Assembly (NCBI RefSeq): GCF_000757905.1
Contig: NZ_JRLH01000002.1
DNA length: 64,000 nucleotides
Reading direction: 5' to 3' (one strand)
Origin: Arsenophonus nilaparvatae
Lineage (GTDB): Bacteria; Pseudomonadota; Gammaproteobacteria; Enterobacterales; Enterobacteriaceae
Below are positions 48,566 through 58,052 of this stretch, one piece after another. How positions within the stretch are numbered: the first letter of the stretch is position 1; every line of letters starts with the position of its first letter. A model generated the notes under the pieces. The model was given only the letters and a program-made list of their open reading frames with translations. It did not search any database and was not told the DNA's origin. The position numbers were made by a program, and so were the translations under genes.

Positions 48566-51052
48566 ATGTCTATCTCTACCTCTTCTAGCTCAATTCATCA
48601 AGGAACTCCCACTATCAAAGTACAAGATAACCGGGGCTTAGCAATTCGAACATTAGAATTTTATCGAACAACGACCGAAAATCCCCCAGAAATACGTCTG
48701 ACCCAACAAAAGTTTTCCGCTATCGGTAACCCGCTTTCCCAACAAGATCCACGACTTACTATCCCCAATTTTCTTTATCAAACATCATTAACAGGCAATA
48801 TCATCCATACTAAGAGCCAGGACAGTGGTGACTTATTCACCTTAAACGACATTGAAGGACGATCTTTTTATCAACAAGATGCAAGACATACTCAGCGTAA
48901 CTGGCTATATGAATCGGCTGAATTACCGTTTATAGGCAGGTTACTTGCTATCGATGAGCAAGTCGCTAATCAACCATCACAGATCCGTGAACGCTTTATT
49001 TATGCACCAGCAACACCAGAAAGCCAAGCATATAATTTATGCGGTCAAGTCATTCGTCACTATGATACCGCCGGCTGTCAACAACAACAAAGTTTTACCC
49101 TTCAAGGATATCTTCAAATTCAGCAACGCCAACTATTGCTAAATTTTTCTGAGCAAAGCGATTGGCAGGGTACAGAACAACAGTGGCAACAAAAAATCGC
49201 CCCAGAAAATTTTATTACTCGCCAAGACTATGATACTCAAGGTGGTTTACTACAACAAATTGATGCTGACGGTAACATTCAACAACAGAGTTATAACCGC
49301 GCAGGACAGTTAATTGCACGCTTATTGCAAATTAAAGATCAACCGCTAAAAATTGTCTTACAATCGGCTGATTACGCGGCTAGTGGACAAATCAGACAGG
49401 AAATATTGGGTAATGGCGTAGTAACTGATTATACCTATGAAGCTGAAACAGGTTATCTATTAATGGTAAAAACCTACCGTCCCGCAGATCATCCTTTGGG
49501 TTATTTAACTTTTCAGGATTTACGCTACACCTATGATCCGGTTGGTAATATTATCCTTATCCAGAATGATGCTCATGCCTCCCGTTTTTATCATAATCAA
49601 AAATCCGTTGCCGAAAATCAGTACCACTATGATACGTTCTATCAGCTCATCGAAGCGACTGGACGAGAATCCCTAACCAACCGCCCCCCTGTTGCTCAAC
49701 GTTTTCTTACCTCACCTGCTGACGCCGCCTATCAAAGCACCCCTTATACTCGCCAGTATCAATATGATGCTTCAGGTAATTTAACGACCATAAAACATCA
49801 AGGTGCTAGTCAGTGGACAAAGCATATTTATGCTTCTGACACCAGTAACCATGCTTTAGCTGACTCTTTTTTTCCATCAACTCCAAGCTTACCAATTGAC
49901 GATTACTTTGATGCCGCTGGCAATCAGCTTCAGTTGCAAATTGGCCAAAATTTAAGCTGGAATAGTCGAAATCAGTTGGCTGCAGTTGTCCCAATTAGCC
50001 GGGAAACAGGGCAAAATGATAGTGAAATCTACTGTTATGACAGCCAGGGAATACGCCTGGTCAAACAGCAGCAGTATCTAGCTAGCAATGTAAGCCACAT
50101 TGAAACCTGTTGTTATTTGCCTGGAATTGAGATAATTACTCATGATCTACAAACAACAGATGATCAATCACAACAGCGCAAATCCCTACGAACAGTCATT
50201 ATGCAAGAAAATTTGTGCGTATTGCATTGGGCTAGTGAGCAAGATGCGCCAGCAGAAATCGGCAATAATGCGTTACGCTATAGTATAAATAATCAGATCG
50301 GCAGCTGCATTTTAGAGTTAGATGAATATGGCCAATTGAGTAGTGAAGAAGAATTTTTCCCCTTTGGTGGCACTGCCTGGTGGGCGGCTGAAAATCAGCT
50401 TGAAAACCATTATAAAACCTATCGTTATTCAGGCAAAGAACGGGATGCTACTGGGCTATATTATTATGGCTTCCGTTATTATCAACCATGGGTTGGGCGG
50501 TGGTTAAATCCAGATCCCGCAGATATCATTGATGGATTAAATATCTATCGCATGGTAAGAAATAATCCTGTTAATAACAAAGATATACATGGTCTAATGC
50601 CCTGGCCATGGAAGAAAAAAAATAACCAAACAACAAATAGTAATGCAGAAGCTAAACCCTCAACTAGTAGTGGAAATACTACAGCCTCCCAAAAACCATT
50701 AAACATTGTTATTGAACGTTTAGTTGATTTAATCGAAGAAGGACGAGGGGGCGCAAGAGCATTAACAGGAAGTAGATTTGAAAGTACAATGAGTAAACTT
50801 TCAACCTTTTTTATTGATCTTCAACCAGAAGGCTCTTTATCAGAGGGTAAACAAATATTAATTTCGACTAAAGGATTTAATCGTCCTCCTAAAGATCTTG
50901 TTAACCAAACAAGAGAGAGTAAAGACATGTATTCTTTCCTTAAACCATATCTTGAAAGAGATATAAATTCTGAGACTTTTTGTTTACAAAATCTAACTTC
51001 TGACTTAGCTAAATGGACAACAAATGCATTACAAAAAAAACCAAAATATTAA
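48566..51052 (+). CDS. tccC: Insecticidal toxin complex protein TccC (TcC component, Rhs family)
   Basis: TcC proteins form with TcB a hollow Rhs cocoon that encloses their own cleaved C-terminal effector. The 828-residue frame starts at 48566 (GGAGG 4 bases upstream; SSIHQGTPTIKVQDNRGLAI is a TccC signature). The Rhs/YD-repeat part ends with the self-cleaving core: FPFGGTAWW, YSGKERDATGLYYYGFRYYQPW, GRWLNPDP, IYRMVRNNPVN. Cleavage is expected between Leu677 and Met678 (HGL/MPW). The remaining 151-residue hypervariable tail is basic and serine/threonine-rich at first, then unrecognised. It is shorter than usual: an A8 tract at 51033-51040 just before the stop suggests that the tail once continued, or still does, in the next frame. 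It stands upstream of the A and B genes. Confidence 0.88.
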   Translation: MSISTSSSSIHQGTPTIKVQDNRGLAIRTLEFYRTTTENPPEIRLTQQKFSAIGNPLSQQDPRLTIPNFLYQTSLTGNIIHTKSQDSGDLFTLNDIEGRSFYQQDARHTQRNWLYESAELPFIGRLLAIDEQVANQPSQIRERFIYAPATPESQAYNLCGQVIRHYDTAGCQQQQSFTLQGYLQIQQRQLLLNFSEQSDWQGTEQQWQQKIAPENFITRQDYDTQGGLLQQIDADGNIQQQSYNRAGQLIARLLQIKDQPLKIVLQSADYAASGQIRQEILGNGVVTDYTYEAETGYLLMVKTYRPADHPLGYLTFQDLRYTYDPVGNIILIQNDAHASRFYHNQKSVAENQYHYDTFYQLIEATGRESLTNRPPVAQRFLTSPADAAYQSTPYTRQYQYDASGNLTTIKHQGASQWTKHIYASDTSNHALADSFFPSTPSLPIDDYFDAAGNQLQLQIGQNLSWNSRNQLAAVVPISRETGQNDSEIYCYDSQGIRLVKQQQYLASNVSHIETCCYLPGIEIITHDLQTTDDQSQQRKSLRTVIMQENLCVLHWASEQDAPAEIGNNALRYSINNQIGSCILELDEYGQLSSEEEFFPFGGTAWWAAENQLENHYKTYRYSGKERDATGLYYYGFRYYQPWVGRWLNPDPADIIDGLNIYRMVRNNPVNNKDIHGLMPWPWKKKNNQTTNSNAEAKPSTSSGNTTASQKPLNIVIERLVDLIEEGRGGARALTGSRFESTMSKLSTFFIDLQPEGSLSEGKQILISTKGFNRPPKDLVNQTRESKDMYSFLKPYLERDINSETFCLQNLTSDLAKWTTNALQKKPKY

Positions 51053-51336
51053 CAAAAAATATTGCTAATGATTACATAAAACGTATCGAGCGCGCCTCAG
51101 ATATCGAAATCGATAAAGGAGAATTTACCAAAAATCCTGCATCTAGAGCCCCAGAAACTCAAGAAGAAGCAATTCAGTATTTATATTACGCTGTAGGTTT
51201 ATTTGAAAGTGAGACTGATTGGGTTGAATATGCCAAAAACATGTACTTAGACGAATATCCCTTACTTGCAAATATCAGTTATCAAAGAGCACAGCGTATC
51301 TATGAAAAAAATAGATCAAATAATGTTTACATGTAG
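51013..51336 (+). CDS. Small ORF overlapping the tccC end; probable continuation of the TccC effector
   Basis: This 107-codon frame overlaps the end of tccC by 40 bases in the -1 frame. It has no ribosome-binding site before its ATG. A -1 slip at the A8 tract (51033-51040), or one additional A, would join tccC to it and give a 923-residue TccC with a 246-residue effector. The sequence is charged and helical (EEAIQYLYYAVGLFESETDWVEY); I do not recognise it. An alternative is a separate immunity-like protein, which would also be expected directly after an Rhs toxin. A terminator follows 27 bases after the stop. Confidence 0.6.
   Translation: MDNKCITKKTKILTKNIANDYIKRIERASDIEIDKGEFTKNPASRAPETQEEAIQYLYYAVGLFESETDWVEYAKNMYLDEYPLLANISYQRAQRIYEKNRSNNVYM
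51033..51040 (+). other. A8 slippery tract at the end of tccC
   Basis: Eight A lie in tccC codons CAA AAA AAA CC. A -1 shift on A-AAA-AAA makes the next codon ACC at 51040, exactly the frame of the downstream ORF. The zero-frame stop is 10 bases further on. Confidence 0.7.
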
Positions 51337-51362
51337 ACAATAAACCAATAATTAACATACAC

Positions 51363-51398
51363 AAAATCACTTATTGCTTTTGAAATAAGTGATTTTAT
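51363..51398 (+). terminator. Terminator after the tccC unit
   Basis: AAAATCACTTATT (51363-51375) pairs perfectly with AATAAGTGATTTT (51384-51396), 13-bp stem and 8-base loop, followed by more A/T. It suggests that tccC and its downstream frame form a separate transcript from the A gene. Confidence 0.75.
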
Positions 51399-52009
51399 TT
51401 TAGATAAAGCATACTTATCATCTATTTTTATTCATTTACATTGCCACTTAAATAGTGAAATTTAATTCTGATTAAATTTAAATTTAAATTTAAATTTAAA
51501 TTAAAGTTAAATGATACTGATTAATTAAATTTTTTTATTAAATTAAAGATGCAATAAAAAATAAAAATAACGGTTAAAATAATTTGGCGACAATTAATCG
51601 ATTCAGCTAATAAATAAAAAAACTTTTATTCAATGACACATAATTTATTATCTTTAATTACAACAAAAAATAATTAACCAATATGAATTTACCCTTTGCT
51701 TATTATTAAATGCTCATTTCTAATAAAAATGAACTCCTGCGATAATTTAAAATAAAAATAATCACCAAGCTAAATCCATAAATCGCATAATTAACTGATT
51801 TTACTAAAAAATATTTATTATAAATTTAAATAAAAAATACTAGCTTTAAAAATAAAGTATGTTATGATTTTTTTAAATTTAATCCTAATCAATAAAAATA
51901 AATTAAAAGATATGAATATAAATAATCACATCTGATTTTTATATTCCATCGAAAGATATTCCTTTTCTTTAAAACAACGATAGAGCCATCTAATATAAGT
52001 GAGGGTTTT
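51399..52009. other. AT-rich leader of the TcA gene
   Basis: About 610 bases with extreme AT content between the tccC terminator and the A gene. It includes a hexamer repeat at 51472-51505. No gene was found; promoter motifs cannot be separated from background AT. GAGGG lies 4 bases before the A-gene ATG. Confidence 0.5.
51472..51505. repeat. Tandem AAATTT hexamer repeat
   Basis: About five and a half units of a self-complementary 6-bp repeat (TTTAAA/AAATTT) run over 34 bases. Such a tract can vary in copy number by slippage and is likely to be bent or easily melted. Confidence 0.7.
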
Positions 52010-52873
52010 ATGTCATACCAAATTAACGAAAATTCCATTAAGAATATTATTAATAAATTAAATGTTAAATCATTCAGTGAGCTAGCTGATTACGCTAAAG
52101 AAGAACTTTATCAAGTTGCCGATAATCAATTAAGTTTGCAGGATTGTGACCAACTGTTAGCCCAAGCCAAAAAGATCCAGGAAAAAAATAATGCTCAATA
52201 CCGGCAACAAATCACCCGCCAGGCCATTCCAAAACAATCAACACATCTGGTCGCGACTCAATTACAGACAGATTTTAGCAACGCAAAAGCGCAACAACTG
52301 CAGTATGACGAAGCCATGTTTTACAGTAACGATTTTATTCCCGATCGTGATAGCGATTTTGTCAATCAAGGTGATATCGCGTCCATGTTTTCACCAGCCG
52401 CTTATCTGGTAAAACTTTATCGCGAAGCACAAAAACTGCATCCGGTAAATTCACTCTATTTTATCGACAATCGTCGCCCTGACTTAGCCGATCTGGTTTT
52501 GAGTCAGGACAATATGGATACACCAGTAAGCACGCTAACCTTATCCAATCAAATACTAGCGGCTCAAATTGGCAAAAAAATCGGTGATAACGATAAACAA
52601 AAAATTCTCGACGCGTTGGCTAAAGATACGTTAAATCCTGATGGCCCCTATTATTATTACACCGATGTTATTCAGCAGGTTTTACAAAACCATAATGTCA
52701 TGCTGGCGCAATTAATTCAGCCGGAAAATCGTCCGGCTAATACCGATGAAATCTTTATCTTATGTACCGATTTAAAAATATCACCGCCGATTTACACGCT
52801 ATTAACCACGGAAATTACTCCAGATAATCTTGACGCTGAATACCAAAAAGTGTTTGGCACCATTCCACCATAA
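52010..52873 (+). pseudogene. TcdA-like Tc toxin A component, N-terminal fragment (VRP1 domain)
   Basis: The A component forms the pentameric pore that carries the TcB-TcC cocoon to the target membrane. This 287-residue frame is its N-terminal part: FVNQGDIASMFSPAAYLVKLYREA and DNRRPDLADLVLSQDNMDTPVSTLTLSNQIL are signatures of the Salmonella plasmid VRP1/TcdA N-terminus. It ends at TAA 52871-52873, but the same frame continues with good homology-like sequence for 19 more codons (TLTTAVTLAEHYDLTPDFF), so the stop is a mutation inside a longer gene. The start has GAGGG 4 bases upstream. Confidence 0.88.
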
Positions 52874-52923
52874 ACCCTGACCACAGCGGTTACACTAGCA
52901 GAACATTACGATTTAACGCCTGA

Positions 52924-52931
52924 TTTTTTTT
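52924..52931 (+). other. T8 tract carrying the TcA frameshift
   Basis: The N-terminal frame reads GAT TTT TTT TGA. With seven T instead of eight it would read GAT TTT TTT GAA CTA and enter the frame of the next fragment (ELLLPNKDATEKQLKEHLL). The lesion is thus a one-base insertion in a homopolymer. Confidence 0.8.
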
Positions 52932-52991
52932 GAACTATTACTACCTAATAAAGATGCGACGGAAAAGCAGCTTAAAGAACATTTACTAAAA

Positions 52992-55900
52992 GTGCATAAA
53001 ATTGTTTTATTGCACAAAACCACTCAACTGACGCCACTCACGCTACTTAATTTAGTGGACGACAGGAATGGTAACGTCACAGATGATACCTTAACTGAAA
53101 TTTTGCAAATAAAACTATATGAACAATACGATACCATTAAAGAACCACAAGCACGGATATTAGCCGGTCAAAAAATTAGCCAAACCGCTGTTAATGAGGA
53201 GCTTAGTCAATACGACCAACTATTTAATAACCCGCCTTTATATGGTCAAAAATTCGTCCCAGACGATAAAGATTACGACATTGCACCCAGCGCCCAAAAC
53301 ATCTTTAAATCGAACTTGAAGCAAGCGTTTGCGGTTAATGACCAAGAGTTATATCAAATGTTGCTGCTTTTTAAAGACGATAACTATTGTAAAAATGATC
53401 TAGCAACAACCAGCGTTTTTTATTCACTTTATCTACTGACTTCTGCTTTTCATCTCACAGTTGCTGAATTAACTATCTTACTTGACCTACTTAACTATAA
53501 AAATATTCCATCTGCCGAGTTAATTAGTAAACTTAATACCACCGTCGAATGGCTAAATAAACAGAATCTTAATGTCGCCAGCTTAGTCGCATTAACGACA
53601 GATAATTTCGATACCAATCAATCACCTGAAATTGAAAATCTGATTATTACGCTAAGAAGTAATTTGGATGATCCAAATTTATCAGATAACGCGCTCAAAA
53701 CCGCGCTGGCACCCTATTTTGCTTCCCAGTTAGCGCTTTCGTCAGCAGACATCGCCTACCAATTACTGATTTGGCTGGATAATATTAAAACTCGTCCTGA
53801 AGACCTAGACACCAATCAATTTTGGCAACAAATCAGTAACATTAACATTGATCAACCCTTTACTCTCACTCCAACAGCCATCCGTTATTGCCATCGGATT
53901 GCCCAACTAGCGCTTATAACCAACCTGTTTAAGCTATCACTGGCTGAAGTCACGCTGATTGTAAACCAACCAGAGCACTTGAAAAAAGCGTTAACCAAAG
54001 TTTATCTAACGGTAAACAATTTACAATTTATCACTCAATTCCACGACTGGACCATCCTATTGGCGACACAAGCACCCGTCGCCATTACTTCATTGGGTAA
54101 AGATCAACTCACCGTCAGCATGCTGGCAAAAGCGATTAATGCCCCAGTTGACGAATATACCGCCGCTGCTCAGCAAGTTGATAAACTTGCCACCAGCGAT
54201 ACCATAGTTAGCGATGTCCAACAAGGCTTATTTATTCAGCAGTGGTATCAGGCAGGGGAAACGCTAGCGGTTGATGCCACAGTGGTTGGCAGCTTATACG
54301 ATCCCACTAATAATTACCCATTAACATTGTCTTCGTTACAACTACAAACCCAAGTTCCCATTGAGAGATTAACAAATGCTATTGCTGCATTAACAAGAGA
54401 TTACAATCCAGCATCAGGAGATTATAGTTATCAAGCTGCTATCATTAGCAATAATGATGATATTGCATTATGGTATTTGGATAATGCAGAAAGAAATCCT
54501 GGCTATATCCTGTTACTTTATCCGTTAGGGAATAATCAATTTAAAATCAAGGCCAAGATTTTTGACTGGAATCAAGATAAACAATATGGTTGGGCTTATG
54601 AAACAACATCGGGCATCCAATATTTAGGGGATGCGAAAAAGATCAGTGAAAATGAATATGAACTCACCACATACATAGATTGGACAACATTAAAAATACC
54701 TAATGAAATTACAATTTACAATTGTGAAAATCAGCAACCTATTGTTAATCAAAAATATTCATATCAACAAAAAAGCGACTTATATCCAACAACAACCTTT
54801 ATTGACCAATTGTCTCAAGAGCTCAATATTACCATCCCAATTCAGCCCGATTTGAATCCCTTTTTATTATCTTTAGCCACCAGCCTGTTAAATGCCCTTA
54901 ACAAGTCACAACTCAAAACCGTGAACGGTATTCTGGCTGAAAACCTCAGTCGCGCTCAATGTTATTACTATCTGGCCTATGTCGCTGATAAAAATCTGAC
55001 ACTCAACAACCGAGACCAATTGTATGGCTATCTGTTGATTGATAACCAAGACAGTTATCAAGTCATCTCCAGTCAGATAGCGGCGGCCATGGCGAGTGTG
55101 CAACTCTACATTAATCGTTGTATTCAGCAGCCAGAGTATGAGGTTGGGGTAAATTACTCTGCCCTGCAACGGCCATTTTTCCTAGATTGGGAACAATATA
55201 ATCGCCGCTATAGTAGCTGGGCGGGCATCAGGGAACTGGACTACTATCCAGAAAATTATATCAATCCGACCCAAAGGATCGGCCAAACCCAGATGATGAA
55301 TAAGCTGCTACAAGCGATTAATCAAAGTCAGTTAACCAGCGATATTGTTGAGCAGGCTTTCCATAGCTACCTGACCGATTTTGAGTTGGTCGCCAATTTA
55401 ACCATGATTAGTGGCTACCATGACCAATTAGATGTGCAAAAAGGTTTCACCTATCTTATCGGTGCCAGCCAAGAAGCTTCGCCCAATTATTCCTGGCGTA
55501 AAGTTAATCATGATATGTTTATTAACCAAGGATTTCCGGCTGATGCCTGGACAGAGTGGCAAGCCATTACCGCGTCTGCCAAACCGTATCGAAATCTTAT
55601 TCGGCCAGTTATCTATAAATCTCGCTTATATCTATTTTGGCTAGAACAGCGGCAAATCAATGCTGAGAAAAAAGATACGCCGAAAAAAACCAAGCAAGAG
55701 ACTATCCCCGAATACACTTATGATTTAAAACATTCCCATTTATTGTACGATGGCAATTGGAGCACGCCGTTTACTTATACCACATTAGATATTAATGATG
55801 AACTTCTTACTCTTTTAAATAAAGATAAGCCAACCATTAATGAGCAAGTAGGTATATTTGTTACCTACGATCTTACTCAAAAAGATATGTTGGTCATCTT

Positions 55901-58052
55901 GTACCACAAACAGCCAAAATATGATAAAGACTCTATGCCCAAAGGGCAGTCATGGACAATTAACCAAGATTTTACTCTAATCAATAACGATGATAAACAG
56001 ACAGAATTTTTCCTTAGTCTATCAGTTATTTGGCGTGAGTTAGATACGACGATAGCTTTAAGTGTACCCGCACCATTAAGCTATATTGTCCAGGTTCCGA
56101 CTAATATTATCGCCACTTCCCATTCCGTTGCAGCAAAGATACCCAACGGCCTTGCTCCGTTATCGCAAGGTTTAAGCCAATTATCACTGATAAAAGATAC
56201 CGTTAATAATCAATATTACTTGCGGGGTGTGATTGTCCGTATTGAAGCCAAAGGGCAAGATAACAACTACTTAAATACGGGTGATCCCAATCTGGACGCC
56301 CTGCTCGACGCGTTAGATACCCAATTTTCATTAACCCCATTTGGCCAGGTAATAATTCAATACTACACCCTGCCATCAACCTCCACCAATCTTCTGACCG
56401 CCATATTTAAACAAACCCAGGGTGAACATGCCGGTAAATACCAGATGACCAGTTATACCAATTCACCCCAAGCAGCATCCACAATTTCACGTAGCTTTGT
56501 GGGAATTGAACTGCCACCCTTCCGGGCTAACAACGCCAATTTGCAAATAGACTATGTCACGCCAACCGATGAACAATCTATCTTTGATATTTATGCGAAA
56601 AATCTTGGTCAGGTGTTCAAAGTTAACGGCAATCCGGTATCATCAATGCTTATCCAAAGGCCTTATAGATACACTCTGACAGCAAGATTCGATGGTGCTA
56701 TTCAAGCGACCCAAGAAATCATTGAAGATGATTTTTATTGGCAATTAGTCTTACCTGATAAAGCCTGGAATCTTCAACTAAATAAATTACCATCAACACT
56801 CTCTGTAGAATTTACGGTAAGTGTAGCTGATCGCGATGGTGGTGATATGGGTTCCGTTAGCCACCTAATTCCCGTCGAAAGCAAAGTCGTTGGTGACACC
56901 CAACCTCTATTACTAAAAACGGCAATTAATAAAGCACAATATATGGAAGGTGGACTCAGTGATACTTATCAGTCTGACCAACCGCAAAAGCATAGCGGTA
57001 TCTATCAAGTCCGGCTCAATACTCTATTTGCTAAAGAACTGACTGCTCGCGCAGATCGTGGACTAGATACCTTATTAAGCCTTGATACCCAATATATGCC
57101 AGAACCTGCCCTGCCACGTACTGGTGTGCAAGTGACGCTAACCCTAAAACCCTATGATGAAGCGATTAATGGCAGCAATAAAATCTTTAAACTGAGAGAG
57201 GCTGATATTTGGGAGAGTGGTGATTCATTACTGCTTTATACCGGCGAATTGAGTGACCAGCCAACCACCGTAACCTGCTTTCTTAATCGTTATAATGATG
57301 CCCATGGTAATAAAGATAATCTCTATCTAGAAGCGGAATACCAAAAAGGCAAACAGAATAGAATTTTATTCAAAAAAATTCCAGGCAAAAAAGAGTGGCA
57401 ATTGGATACCAGTTACAACGGTGGAACCTTCCCAGGGTTAGAAAGTATTGATAATGTCGAAAGCTTCTTTGCTAGAGGAGATAATAAAACCGAACCGATG
57501 GACTTTGCCGGTGCCAATGCACTCTATTTTTGGGAACTGTTCTATTACGTGCCGATACTGGTGATGAAGCGTCTGTTGCAAGAACAAAATTTTGCCGATT
57601 CAGCCAGCTGGTTAAAATTTATTTTTAGCTCAGCCGGTTATAATAACGGACGACAAAATCAGTACTGGAATACGCGTCCATTGCTAGAGGATACCAGTTG
57701 GAATGAAGTACCTGAAGATATCACCGATCCCGACGCAATTGCGCAAGCTGATCCGATGCATTATAAGTTATCCACTTTGATGAATATGATAGAGTTACTG
57801 ATCGCACGCGGTGATCAGGATTATCGTCAATTAGAGCGAGATACCTTAGCGGAAGCAAAAATGTGGTATGTGCAAGCGTTAGAATTGATGGGTGAAGATG
57901 AACCTTCTTTACCAACAAGTTGGCAAAATCCAACGCTAAAAGATGCCGCGAAACAAATAGAACCATCAATATTTAAGCCAGAAAAAAATAGCAAGTGGCA
58001 AGAGCTTCGCCTCACCGATAACCATACCGCTGCCAAACGGTGTGGCTTATGA
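52992..58052 (+). pseudogene. TcdA-like Tc toxin A component, central fragment, C-terminus deleted
   Basis: The 1686-codon frame is the body of the A component and is really open from 52932; the GTG at 52992 is only the first start codon. It includes the TcdA-type stretch FFLDWEQYNRRYSSWAGIRELDYYPENYI, FTYLIG, IRPVIYKSRLYLFWLEQRQ, PMDFAGANALYFWELFYYVP and RQLERDTLAEAKMWYVQALELMG. TcdA homology stops near 57955, about 500 residues before the end expected for a roughly 2500-residue A component. The missing part is the pore-forming and TcB-binding C-terminus. The last 30 or so residues are out-of-frame reading of TcB sequence. As it stands it cannot make a working A component. Confidence 0.9.
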
